The position numbers and the translations under genes are program-made. From Doryteuthis pealeii (lineage: Eukaryota; Mollusca; Cephalopoda; Myopsida; Loliginidae), in NCBI GenBank assembly GCA_023376005.1, contig CM042145.1, positions 66,201,134 to 66,265,133 of the forward strand: 64,000 nt of DNA, read 5' to 3'. The notes under the pieces were generated by a model that searched no databases, was not told the origin of the DNA, and saw nothing but the letters and a program-made list of their open reading frames with translations. Positions 1 through 9,020 of this stretch are shown in pieces; within the stretch, counting starts at the first letter, position 1; every line of letters begins with the position of its first letter.

Positions 1-174
1 AGATCCAGATTTCCTTTTTACCGAACCTTCGATTTTGAACCTTTGACCAATTCGCTTCACAGCAGAGAGAGATGTTGTCACATTTTCTTTTTTCAAAATA
101 TTATACTGCCTTGATCCTGCAATTCGGTTTTTCATATACTCGCCCAGATGCGGTCTTAACTTTTTAGGACTCAT
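1..174 (-). CDS. Tc1/mariner transposase, N-terminal part (runs off window)
   Basis: The frame opens at an ATG (172-174) and stays open for 58 codons to the first base of the window. The protein begins MSPKKLRPHLGEYMKNRI and continues with NVTTSLSAVKRIGQRF, the spacing of the paired-like helix-turn-helix that binds the terminal repeats in Tc1/mariner transposases, followed by the basic stretch SVKRKSGS that normally leads into a GRPR-type motif. The catalytic DDE domain would lie outside the window. No frameshift is seen in the visible part, so this copy may be fairly young. The assignment rests on pattern similarity to the family; I am sure of the superfamily, not of the clade. Confidence 0.85.
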   Translation of the reverse strand, partial: MSPKKLRPHLGEYMKNRIAGSRQYNILKKENVTTSLSAVKRIGQRFKIEGSVKRKSGS

Positions 175-279
175 TTTTACCACTAAATTATTATATACTA
201 TAATATTAATGATCTGAAAAATAGGAATTTGCAGTTAAATTTCAGTAAATTCCTGAAAAATATCAAAAAATCTATTTTC

Positions 280-321
280 TTCCTTCTTTCAATCTTGGCC
301 CATTTTTTCTGTTCACGAGTG
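280..321 (-). repeat. Putative Tc1/mariner left terminal inverted repeat
   Basis: About 105 bases upstream of the transposase ATG the minus strand reads TA then CACTCGTGAACAGAAAAAAT. A TA target dinucleotide (322-323) followed by a GC-containing start and an A-rich run is typical of Tc1/mariner ends. The opposite terminal repeat is outside the window, so the repeat cannot be confirmed here. Confidence 0.55.
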
Positions 322-323
322 TA

Positions 324-576
324 GTATGTTCAATCAAGTTTTATAGGATTTTGCAGTGAAAGAATATGATCCGACTGAAGAAGTGAAACATGTTCAGTAA
401 ATGGTACTGTGGCATCCTTTCTTCCTTCAGTGTATGTAGCCAGATTTACTTCTGTTCACTCCAATATTATTTTCCTTGTTCTTTTCATAGATGTACCTGC
501 AATTTTAGAGGAACTAATTTTAATTCGTGTAAGACAGACATTGTTTTGGATTATTATACCATTTGTATTGTGGCTT
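324..576. other. Unassigned spacer
   Basis: AT-rich sequence between the transposon end and the minisatellite. Short overlapping open frames exist but show no recognisable domain and run into the tandem repeat, so I do not call a gene. Confidence 0.5.
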
Positions 577-1496
577 GTCCCATTTCCAGATTAAGTCTCC
601 TCACCAAAATCATTATCGTCCCATGTCCAGATAAAGTCTCCTCACCAAAATCATTATTGTCCCATGTCCAGATAAAGTCTCCTCACCAAAATCATTATTG
701 TCCCATGTCCAGATAAGTCTCCTCACCAAAATCATTATTGTCCCATCCAGATGTTCCAGATAAAGTCTCCTCCCCAAAATCATTATTGTCCCATGTCCAT
801 ATAAAGTCTCCTCACCAAAATCATTATTGTCCCATTTCCAGATAAAGTCTCCTCCCCAAAATCATTATTGTCCCATGTCCAGATAAAGTCTCCTCACCAA
901 AATCATTATTGTATGTCCAGATAAAGTCTCCTCACCAAAATCATTATTGTCCCATGTCCAGATAAAGTCTCCTCACCAAAATCATTATCGTCCCATGTCC
1001 ATATAAAGTCTCCTCACCAAAATCATTATCGTCCCATGTCAGATAAAGTCTCCTCACCAAAATCATTATCGTCCCATGTCCATATAAAGTCTCCTCACCA
1101 AAATCATTATTCCCATGTCAAGATAAAGTCTCCTCACCAAATCATTATTGTCTCATGTCCAGATAAAGTCTCCTCACCAAATCATTATTGTCCCATGTCC
1201 AGATAAAGTCTCCTCACCAAAATCATTATTGTCCATGTCCAGATAAAGTCTCCTCACCAAAATCATTATTGTCCATGTCCAGATAAAGTCTCCTCATCCC
1301 ATGTCCCCTCACCAAAATCATTATTGTCCCATGTCCATATAAAGTCTCCTCACCAAAATCATTATTGTCCCATGTCCATATAAAGTCTCCTCACCAAAAT
1401 CATTATTGTCCATGTCCATATAAAGTCTCCTCACCAAATCATTATTGTCCCATGTCCAGATAAAGTCTCCTCACCAAAATCATTATTGTCCCATAC
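577..1496. repeat. 41-bp minisatellite, about 22 copies
   Basis: The unit is made of CCCATGTCCAGATAAAGTC, then TCCTCACCAAAATCATTATTGT, and recurs about every 41 bases for roughly 22 copies. Units differ by single substitutions (CAGAT versus CATAT, ACCAAA versus CCCAAA, TTGT versus TCGT) and 1-4 base deletions. One unit near 1290 has a small internal rearrangement. Any open frame across it is a by-product of the repeat. It abuts the truncated integrase that starts at 1555. Confidence 0.97.
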
Positions 1497-1554
1497 CAAA
1501 GTTATTGGAATACCTGGCTGGATAGTGGATGGAATGTTACAATGCCATTGTTGC

Positions 1555-2496
1555 TCACTTAATCGGGTGAGAGTCTGTGGAGGTGTTGGAAGACCTGTTT
1601 TCGAAGAGTAGGGGGGATGTAGGGCCTAGGGATGTTTAGGCTGATGTCGCAGTATAATCTGTCGTCGCTAAAGGATGCTGGGAACTCCTGAAGTTTCAGG
1701 GACATATTCGTCAGAACGTCCTGCAGCGTTGAGTCGGACTTTTGTTTTTTAGCAATTAAGTCCGGACTCAAGGGATCGTTGCTGAGGGCGTTGATATCCG
1801 TTCGGGATAGCGTGTCTGCGACAGGGTTGTCCTTTCCCCTGACGTAGTAGTCCAAATATCTGATCTCACGAAGGATTTTTTCTTTTTCAGGGGCACCCTA
1901 CAATATTTCTGTTTGTGGCCTACCCCTAAACACCTCCAACATTTTCTATTGGGACAATTTGCTTTTAAGTGTTCCTCTTGTTCACATATCCAACATCTTA
2001 GCCTACTGCGTCTTTTAACCAGGGCCACCCTCCCTCTTATTCTTGGGGCGGCAGTTTCTTGACATGTGTCCCTCACCTCTACAGGTCCAACACACAAATG
2101 TTGGGTTAATCTGTAATTCTTTCTTTTGAGAAGGTACCCGCCATCTGTATCCTTTATCAAATACTTTCCCTGTCTGATCTCACAAGAGGTGTACTTGTCA
2201 GAGCTGGTATTCAATGCGGTCGTCAAAGACTTATGGTCGGTATATATTGTGAAGTCTCTACCTTCCAGTAAGTGCCGAAAATGTTTAATGGCCAAATAGA
2301 TTGCCAGTAGTTCCTGAGAGAAGGTGCTATATCTCGTTTGGGCTGATGTAAATTTGGCCAAGAAGAAAGCAATGGGTTTGCACATGGAATCGATTTCCTG
2401 TTCAACCACTGCTCCTACCCCTGCGTCGGTTGTCAGGGATATCCTTATCTTCAGGTCGTCGTTGATGAATGAGAGTCTAGTGAAGTTCGCTAGCAT
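1555..2496 (-). pseudogene. Ty3/gypsy-type RNase H and integrase zinc-binding region, interrupted
   Basis: On the minus strand from 2496 the protein shows the RNase H signature of an LTR retrotransposon: DAGVGAVVEQ, then FSQELLAIYLAIKHFRHLLE, then YTDHKSLTTAL. These carry the acidic residues and DHK motif of the family, which degrades the RNA of the RNA-DNA hybrid. After an inserted gag piece (1870-2183) the frame resumes as YYVRGKDNPVADTLSR, the usual RNase H-to-integrase linker. It ends in KQVFQHLHRLSPD, the first half of the H2C2 zinc-binding module of integrase. The integrase core is missing, and the minisatellite lies just beyond. RT should lie upstream but the sequence past 2497 is unrelated. 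The copy is dead. Confidence 0.85.
1870..2183 (-). mobile_element. Inserted gag zinc-knuckle fragment with 11-bp target duplication
   Basis: A 303-bp gag-derived segment sits inside RNase H, flanked by direct 11-bp repeats TCTGATCTCAC (1859-1869 and 2173-2183). It carries two CX2CX4HX4C knuckles in one frame, CWICEQEEHLKANC and CWRCLGVGHKQKYC. It matches the gag copies at 4586-5212 and 7506-8130 except for an internal deletion of about 118 bases, and it ends in an A-rich stretch next to one target repeat. This looks like a secondary retroposition into the RNase H frame; a 314-bp net gain breaks the host frame on exit. Confidence 0.75.
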
Positions 2497-3106
2497 GGTT
2501 TTCGCTGCTTATCCCTATCCATAATAAACTAAAATTGCCTCTAGGGTCAATTCTTTACCCATATATACAATGGTGTCCTATCCGACCACAAAAGTCACTG
2601 GATTGTGACAATACAAAATTGCCTCTTTTGACAAGAAAAGAGAATATTTACAATCTATTTCTGCGATTTGATACACATCACGTAAACTCCCTTTTTCCCC
2701 CTCTGCTAGGGTCAATTCTTTACCCAAACAGACAATCGTATCCTATCCTGACCACATTCGGATCATTGGATAACTGATAACACCAACTGTGTGTTAGCTG
2801 GTAAATTCTAGCCTTCTTTTTCAAAGCCTCTACCTAGTGTTGAAATTCGGAGTCTTTTCCCCTGAAAATGGAAAACTTGGACGCATGTGCTGCTATTTTG
2901 ATAGCCTGGTGGTGTGTTAAATTATCCCTATCCATAATAAACTAAATAAATTAATGCCAGTAAGACAGATACACTAGTTACAACAATAACCAAAAAAAAT
3001 GAAATAAATGTTCAGCCTACCTGGCAGGGACTGTCGTTGATTTTCTTTTTTTGACTACCTATCATGTGGGACTTATTTTCTATCTATCAACTTTCTTGTA
3101 AGGCAT
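2497..3106. other. Unassigned segment bounded by 25-bp direct repeats
   Basis: A sequence reading TTATCCCTATCCATAATAAA and continuing CTAAA occurs at 2509-2534 and again at 2922-2945, in direct orientation. The motif CTAGGGTCAATTCTTTACCC also appears twice inside (about 2541 and 2706). No domain is recognisable. It separates two fragments of retrotransposon pol and may be the remains of another insertion. Confidence 0.5.
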
Positions 3107-3179
3107 TTACAGCCAGCTGGGCTGATTATGTTGATTATGAGTTATCTCCCTTGAACTGTTTCGGTTGTGAGAACTCTTT

Positions 3180-3382
3180 TCGGCTTGGTAGATATTACTA
3201 TTGTCCTTCACTTTCATTAATTGGCATGGATGAACACGATAGTAAGCTCCTCCATGGCGTACCAATACAGTTTGTCCTTCTTTCCCAAGAACAACTGCAG
3301 GACCTTTCCAACCTTTAAAATATTTTCTGCGATAATAAACTTTATCACCATTATCATACACCACATCTGAATAAGTATGCAC
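3180..3382 (-). pseudogene. Retrotransposon integrase C-terminal domain fragment
   Basis: The minus strand encodes NGDKVYYRRKYFKGWKGPAV followed by VLGKEGQTVLVRHGG and RVHPCQLMKV. This is the small beta-barrel C-terminal domain of integrases from Ty3/gypsy or BEL-like elements, which helps bind DNA during strand transfer. The frame continues to about 3107 without further family signal. Its N-terminal side is cut by a TA microsatellite (3398-3430), and the catalytic core is not in the window. It may belong to the same element as the RNase H at 1555-2496, but order and distance do not prove this. Confidence 0.75.
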
Positions 3383-3391
3383 CTTATGTCT

Positions 3392-3397
<6 letters not shown>

Positions 3398-3430
<33 letters not shown>
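3398..3430. repeat. (TA)n microsatellite
   Basis: Pure alternating TA of about 33 bases. It interrupts the upstream side of the integrase fragment; the sequence beyond it (3431-3689) has no recognisable feature. Confidence 0.95.
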
Positions 3431-3432
<2 letters not shown>

Positions 3433-3733
3433 CCCTTTTATTCTTATGAGAGACACTAATGTTTATGCCCTAATATTTAAATCTTGACTTACTTTCTTGA
3501 GTAACTGGCTGGTATCTTACTTTCTGGAGTAGTGCGAAAGAACTTCTCAACCGCATGTGAGGAAGCCCTCACCAAGTATCTTCACAGTATAAGGGATCGC
3601 GACTGACTACCAACTGTAAACTTCTTTCCCACCACCTTAATTGGTCCCTGCCTCCTTTGCTCCTGGTTGTTAGTTCTCTCAGAACCTTCTCTCTCTCTCC
3701 CTTTCTTTCTTTCTTTTTTTTTTTTTTTCTTTT

Positions 3734-3765
<32 letters not shown>

Positions 3766-3925
3766 TGTATACTTCGGCAGCATTTTTTCTTTTAGACATG
3801 TTCTGTTAAACGCCACAGACAATTCAAGTCTGAGGAGTTTTTTTATGGTCCTTTCAATTTTCCTAGTGATCTTTTTCGTGTTTGGGTGGAGAAGTTGTAA
3901 TAGTCCACCAAATCCTTGTTTTTTT

Positions 3926-3962
3926 CGAGCGCTTTCGGCTGGTTTATCAGCCATCATCAGGT
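3926..3962 (-). ncRNA. Hammerhead-like core, stem I unsupported
   Basis: On the minus strand CUGAUGA (3960-3954) is followed by a 5-bp stem II, GGCUG with CAGCC around a 6-base loop, then GAAA (3936-3933) and GCGCUC. The conserved core and stem II are exact. Stem III would be the self-complementary AGCGCU, which could pair only in a dimer, a situation described for minimal hammerheads of Penelope-like elements. Stem I has one good pair (G3926 with C3961) and then mismatches into A-rich sequence. Activity is doubtful. Confidence 0.4.
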
Positions 3963-3965
3963 GGG

Positions 3966-4020
<55 letters not shown>

Positions 4021-4055
4021 CTAACATTTTTGAAAAAAACATATGATGTTATATA

Positions 4056-4113
4056 ATTGCTGACAGAAATCTGTTTCGACCTGCTCGATAAACTGGTCAT
4101 CATCAAGAGCAAC
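4056..4113 (-). ncRNA. Type I hammerhead ribozyme candidate
   Basis: Reading the minus strand from 4113: stem I strand GUUGCU (4113-4108), core CUUGAUGA (4107-4100), stem II GACC/GGUC (4098-4095 with 4081-4078), GAAA (4077-4074), stem III formed by ACAG/CUGU around a 4-base loop (4074-4063), then C4062 as the predicted cleavage nucleotide of a GUC triplet, then AGCAAU (4061-4056), which pairs with the first strand over six positions including one G-U. All three helices and the catalytic boxes fall in the correct type I order. The one flaw is an extra U in the CUGAUGA box, which could be a sequencing slip or decay. Such ribozymes are known from Penelope-like elements. Confidence 0.6.
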
Positions 4114-4509
4114 ATATTGAAAGATAGACGGGAAAAGAAAAAATAACCGTTAGAAGACTGTTTACAAACAAACACTATATTCAATGCTGGAATTTTTTTA
4201 AAAAATGCGTGTTCTGTTTTAAAAATAAAATAAATTTTATTTTTAAATTTTTAAAAATCAGAAGCATTATAGTTCATAGTAAAACTCAAAAGAGTTTGTT
4301 GTAAAATTATATAAAAAGTGTATAGTGAGTATCAAAATTGTTCAGGATATATTCCAGCTATTAAAAATATAATATACAAGTCCACAGCGTAATTGAAGAA
4401 AGATGTAAAAGTTTCAAATCACTTGTGGTGTTGATAAATCCATAGTGTTGTAGATGAAAGTCTTCAGAGGTGTAGTATTTATATAGATGAAGGGTGGCTT
4501 ACCGGTGAG

Positions 4510-4554
<45 letters not shown>

Positions 4555-4585
4555 CTGGAAGCTTGTGTATTGGGTCTCAGTCCTA

Positions 4586-5212
4586 TTCTGGAGGAATTCA
4601 TTTTCTGCTACTCCAACATTTTCTATTGGGACAATTTGCTTTTAAGTGTCCCTCTTGTCCACATATCCAACATTTTAGCCTACTGCGTCTTTTAACCAGG
4701 GCCACCCTCCCTCTTATTCTTGGGGCGGCCCTTGGACATTTCCCGATTTCAAATGTCCAGTATCCTGCGCATCTGGCTTTCTAGATCTAGGGCCCTCTCG
4801 AGGGACTCTCTCCCTCTTAGACTCCCTATCTCTTTTTCTCGAGGGGCAGTCTCTTGACATGTGTCCCTCACCTCTACAGGTCCAACACACAAATGTTGGG
4901 TTAATCTGTAATTCTTTCTTTTGAGAAGGTACCCGCCATCCGTATCCTATATCAAATACTTTCCCTTTCAGGTCGGCCTGTCTGGCCCAATCCTCACGTC
5001 TCCCATCCCTCTTAATTGGCTTTCTAACCATCTTCGGGACCCTGCCACTTCTCCAAATTCCTGTTCTGAACTGGTGTTTATGTAGTTCTATGCGTAACAG
5101 TTCTGACTCCATAGCGCTAGCAGCAACTACAGCTTCAAATATCATTCTGGGTCTGATCCGGAGGACGTCTCTCTCTTAATTTCTTCATTCTTAAGGGCGT
5201 CCACAAAAAAGT
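4586..5212 (-). pseudogene. Gag fragment copy B with CCHC zinc knuckles
   Basis: The minus strand from 5212 encodes FFVDALKNEEIKRD, then VVAASAMESELLRIELHKHQ and the knuckle CWTCRGEGHMSRDC (CX2CX4HX4C). A charged linker follows, ending in GNVQGPPQE and a stop. A second knuckle, CWICGQEGHLKANC-like, lies in the -1 frame nearer 4620-4700. This nucleocapsid region of a Ty3/gypsy-like Gag would package element RNA. It duplicates 7506-8130 over about 626 bases, with the same left border TTCTGGAGGAATTC. A 2-bp CT expansion near 5170 breaks the frame. Its 5' side is joined directly to an RT sequence at 5211-5219, and the capsid part is absent. Confidence 0.8.
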
Positions 5213-6190
5213 CGATTTTTGAGAATACCGTGCTACCTTGTAATCCAGACGTGAAATCATGGATATGAGGTACAGGGTAACAGTCTGGGATTGTTGCTGC
5301 GTTCAATCTTCGGTATATTCAATATTCCGTGCCACCAGGTTTTAGTACGAGGTGTATTGGCGATGGATAAGGACTGTCGGAGGGACGTATGACGCCGTCT
5401 CTTAGTATCTCATCGAATTTTCTCTTGGCGTAGGCTAGTTTCTGCAATGTGAGTTGTCTTGGATGTGAGTATGCAGGTGGTCCGCTCGTCCTGATGTGGT
5501 GTTGAGTCTGATGGTTATCTGAATCAGCGTCTAAGCAAGGAGTCGTTATGTTTGCATACTGCTTCACAATATCCATGTACTTGCGACCATGGCAAGTTGC
5601 CACGCTGATTCCTGTGGTATTGTGGCATGTAGGGGTGCCTATGACGTGAAGGTTAGTCATCGTGTGAGATAGGGTCCTAGTGCTCATGTGCACTGCCAGC
5701 TCGTAGTGTGCCAGGAAATCCGCGCCAAGGATGGGGATCTTCGCGTTGGCGAGTGTAAAGGTCCAGGTGAAGTCCCATCGCATGCCGATGTTCAGGGTGA
5801 GCTTTTTGTCTCCGTATGTTACTATGGTGGAACAATTGGCCACTTGTAGTTTGAACTGGATGGGCTTAGCGGAGGTGTCGTTGCTGTGAGGTATGGCGTG
5901 AGATGGCCGCACCTGTGTCTACAAGGAATTTCAACTTATTCCTCTGGTCCAACACATAGAACAGACGACATCAAGAGCTTGAACTACCGAGTGAATCCGT
6001 CGCCGCGATTCTCCGGTTTAGTCGTTTCTCTGTCCCAGTCGGTGGTTACTGGGAAGATGGCAGTTCTTAGCATCGTCGCCAAAAGTTTGATGGTACCAGC
6101 ACATGTTCAGGTCAAAGTTGGTCCGTTCTCGGCTGGGTGTGCGTCTTCAGTACCAGTGAGGTGTTGGGCTCCTCTCGCGTCGCTCCAAGA
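5211..6190 (-). pseudogene. LTR retrotransposon gag C-terminus, protease and RT N-terminus
   Basis: Minus strand, in order. At 6101-6060 the motif CWYHQTFGDDAKNC is the atypical C-terminal gag finger seen in several gypsy-like elements. Near 5920 the frame reads KLKFLVDTGAA, the aspartic protease active site, followed after a 1-base shift by ILGADFLAHYELAVH, the second conserved protease loop. Then GVIRPSDSPYPSPIHLVLKP marks the start of reverse transcriptase. After another frameshift near 5315 YRRLNAATIPDCYPVPHI and TVFSKID are the next RT blocks, where the sequence switches into gag copy B. The palm motif and the rest of RT are missing. Element not further classified; non-functional. Confidence 0.85.
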
Positions 6191-6259
6191 TGAGTTGGAT
6201 TTCTCACATCTGCTTGGTTAATTCGGCGATTGCCTTATTCGTGGCAGTCTTGTCCAGAA

Positions 6260-7217
6260 TCATTCTTCGAAAATGTTTAGCGATGTTTGCACGTCCCTAT
6301 ATCGGTTTCCGTCAATTTTGAAGAAGTCTTTTTTCTGTCTTATTTGTTCAAAAACTGGCGTTACTTGTGCAGTGCTCATGTCTATTCCAGATTCCCATGC
6401 AGTAGGTTTGCTGTTTCCTATTGACGAAGTAATTAGTGATGGTTCAGAAACCATAGAACCTTGAATGACTAAATTTCCTTGTGCCATTATATTTGTTATT
6501 GGTTTACGAAGTAAACTGTGGTTGTTCCATACATGCGTGAATGAGTCTCCTTGACATAGTTGTTTAACCTCAGAAACCATAGAACCTTGATTATATTTGT
6601 TATTGGTTTACGAAGTAAACTGTGGTTGTTCCATACATGCGTGAATGAGTCTCCTTGACATAGTTGTTTAACCTCAGAAACCATAGAACCTTGAATGACT
6701 AAATTTCCTTGTGCCATTATATTTGTTATTGGTTTACGAAGTAAACTGTGGTTGTTCCATACATGCGTGAATGAGTCTCCTTGACATAGTTGTTTAACCT
6801 CAGAAACCATAGAACCTTGATTATATTTGTTATTGGTTTACGAAGTAAACTGTGGTTGTTCCATACATGCGTGAATGAGTCTCCTTGACATAGTTGTTTA
6901 ACCTCAGAAACCATAGAACCTTGAATGACTAAATTTCCTTGTGCCATTATATTTGTTATTGGTTTACGAAGTAAACTGTGGTTGTTCCATACATGCGTGA
7001 ATGAGTCTCCTTGACATAGTTGTTTAACCTCGGGCATTTCTCTCCAATCGTGTAACTCAATCATTTTAATGTCAGTGCTTTCCCTGTCTGCGTTAATGTC
7101 GCCTGTGTTTGGTAGTTGGTTTAGTAGTTGAATTGGCGCTCCGTAGTTGTATTTATTCTTTTCTCTGAGTGTCTTGGTTACATGCAATTGTTCTTTTGCA
7201 ATGCAATTTTTGTGCAA
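6260..7217 (-). pseudogene. Unrecognised retroelement-associated frame with internal tandem duplications
   Basis: A minus-strand frame begins MHKNCIAKEQLHVTK and runs through EVKQLCQGDSFTHVWNNHSL and RKPITNIMAQGNLVIQGSMV. In the lowest copy it then continues to SLITSSIGNSKPTAWESG and ends in YRDVQTSLNIFEE. The middle is duplicated by the tandem array described separately, which shifts the frame. I recognise no family. It lies between gag copy A and the gag-protease fragment and on the same strand, so it may be a degenerate part of the same element or an unrelated exon-like piece. Confidence 0.35.
6445..7031. repeat. Alternating 126/104-bp tandem repeat
   Basis: CAGAAACCATAGAACCTTGA starts at 6445, 6571, 6675, 6801 and 6905, giving spacings of 126, 104, 126 and 104. 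The long unit contains 22 extra bases (ATGACTAAATTTCCTTGTGC plus CA) that the short unit lacks, so the true period is a 230-bp pair. The 126-bp unit equals 42 codons and keeps a frame; the 104-bp unit breaks it. Confidence 0.9.
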
Positions 7218-7505
7218 TTATACACCACTTAACAAAGGACGGAAAACAGTTCCTTCCAATTGTTCGTGCTACGTTCGAATCTGTGATTCTAGTTCAGGGG
7301 ATTCCTCTAACATCTATAGTCTCACATTACAACCCTCTCCTTTCCATCCATTTGGTAATTTTCAATGAGGTATCAACTTTGGTTCTTATTTGTCACAACC
7401 ATTCGTCGTCCAGCTTGACTTTAGGTTTTTCTTTATTTGCAATGTAATAGGCTACTGTAGTAGCTGATTTGCTGATTACACCCCACTACAAAGAATTGTT
7501 TTCTT
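7218..7505. other. Unassigned spacer
   Basis: No recognisable coding signal on either strand. It lies between the repeat-containing frame and gag copy A. Confidence 0.45.
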
Positions 7506-8602
7506 TTCTGGAGGAATTCATTTTCTGCTACTCCAACATTTTCTATTGGGACAATTTGCTTTTAAGTGTCCCTCTTGTCCACATATCCAACATTTTAGCC
7601 TACTGCGTCTTTTCACCAGGGCCACCCTCCCTCTTATTCTTGGGGCGGCCCTTGGACATTTCCCGAATTCAAATGTCCAGCCTCCTGCGCATCTGGCTTT
7701 CTAGATCTAGGGCCCTCTCGAAGGACTCTCTCCCTCCTAGGCTCCCTATCTCTTTTTCTCGAGGGGCAGTCTATTGACATGTGTCCCTCACCTCTACAGT
7801 TCCAACACACAAATGTTGGGTTAATCTGTAATTCTTTCTTTTGAGAAGGTACCCGCCAACCGTATCCTATATCAAATACTTTCCCTTTCAGGTCGGCCTG
7901 TCTGGCCCAATCCTCACGTCTCCCATCCCTCTTAATTGGCTTTCTAACCATCTTCGGGGCCCCGCCACTGCTCCGAATTCCTGTTCTGAACTGGCGCTTA
8001 TGTAGTTCTATGCGTAACAGTTCTGACTCCGTAGCACTAGCAGCGACTACAGCTTCAGATACCATTCTGGGTCTGATCCGGAGGACGTCTCTCTTAATTT
8101 CTTCATTCTTAAGGGTGTCCACAAAAAAGTTTGCCGACTGGGCCCTCACCACTGCATTATTTCTTAGTGGTCCCTCGGAAATACTATTGAGGCCAATCTC
8201 TCTATCCTTTCACCTAACTCGGCGAGAGTTTCTTTTTCGCCCTGTATCACCTGGCCTAAGTCGCACATAGCCTCCACTGCAGAATGCTCTCCAGCATACT
8301 TGTCCTCTAAGCTATGCTTTAATTCGTCCCAGGTAATTCCTGGGTTATCTAAGTACAGGCCTTTTATGAATTTAGACACTGATCCCGGTGCGGCATCATA
8401 AGCTAACATCACCAGCTCACAATCTCCTAATCCATATATCAGGCGCTTCTTTTGTATAGTCTGTAGCCATTCATGCAGATCTAAAGCCTCACCCCTATAA
8501 GGAGGTATTTTCATCCCTCCTACCAAGCTCCTGAACTCCTTAGTTATCTCTCCTACGTCATCCCCGATTATACTAGTGGTCTTGGGATCTTGCCTAGCTA
8601 TC
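7506..8602 (-). pseudogene. Gag polyprotein copy A: capsid plus zinc knuckles
   Basis: Minus strand from about 8602. SIIGDDVGEITKEFRSLVGG leads to MKIPPYRGEALDLHEWLQTI and GITWDELKHSLEDKYAGEHS, the capsid region of a Ty3/gypsy-like Gag (retrotrans_gag type), which assembles the particle. A 1-base frameshift near 8170 precedes RNNAVVRAQSANFFVDTLKN and the knuckle CWNCRGEGHMSIDC. The 0 frame ends in GNVQGPPQE; a second knuckle, CWICGQEGHLKANC, is in the -1 frame. A stop codon lies just upstream of the first readable residues, so the true start is unclear; the ATG at 8524-8526 is the first in frame. The 3' 625 bases recur at 4586-5212. Pol does not follow in order. Broken copy. Confidence 0.82.
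7658..7664 (-). other. Possible -1 frameshift heptamer G GGA AAT
   Basis: On the minus strand the 0-frame codons TCG GGA AAT contain GGGAAAT in X XXY YYZ phase, eight codons before the gag stop. The second zinc knuckle lies in the -1 frame. The same heptamer and frames occur in copy B (4738-4744). A shared ancestral frameshift is an equally simple explanation. Confidence 0.3.
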
Positions 8603-8862
8603 GTAATTGAAAATCAATAAATCAATAAGATACAAAGAACAATGTCTCGACAGACGTGCAACAACAAACGAGATAAACCAAACAAAAGAGTGTCCTACCT
8701 GGTCAGTTGAGTTGTCTGCTTGTCTTAGTGAAGTTGCTGTTGGTTCTTTTGTCCTTCCAGTCAGAGTTCGTGTCAAAGTTTGTGACAAAAAGTTTGTGTC
8801 AGAATTTGTGACGAAAGTTCGTGATACAGTACGACCCACTGTGGTTTAAACAGGGTCTTATC

Positions 8863-9020
8863 CTGGTACTAACGGCACCAAATATAAGCCTTAACCAGTA
8901 GGGCCTCTGATTACGATGGAGACCCCAATTAGCCAATCAGTGTATACACCAATTAACCAATAAACTGTAGAGCTGTTCCACCTCATGTTGCTGGTTTCTC
9001 TTTAGGGATGCAACCCTACA
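8863..9020 (-). mobile_element. Possible short LTR and primer-binding site
   Basis: Upstream of gag copy A on the minus strand, TGTAGGGTTGC (from 9020) opens a 140-bp segment with CCAAT-like boxes. It is followed at 8880 by TGGTGCCGTTAGTACCAGG, which resembles the tRNA primer-binding region of LTR elements. The expected terminal CA of the LTR is not seen and no second LTR is found, so this is tentative. The leader 8603-8862 holds nothing else recognisable. Confidence 0.35.

Larger units (their letters stand above)
3690..4549. repeat. Stretch partitioned by TC, T and TA tracts
   Basis: A pyrimidine tract (3690-3738) is followed by TA runs at 3739-3765, 3968-4015 and 4512-4549. The two intervals between TA runs (3766-3967 and 4016-4511) each carry a hammerhead-like core on the minus strand. 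Penelope-like retroelements are known to carry hammerhead ribozymes; I see no Penelope RT here, so the element type stays open. Apart from the cores, 4114-4511 shows nothing recognisable. Confidence 0.8.

Noticed and set aside
577..1496. Regular spacing of a short repeat, CRISPR-like at first sight
   Set aside because: The whole 41-bp unit repeats, with no variable spacers, and the DNA is animal. It is a minisatellite.
3957..4184. Short frames with Tyr-Ile runs across TA tracts (also 38403-38823, 48627-49107)
   Set aside because: The residues come from TA repeats; nothing conserved flanks them.
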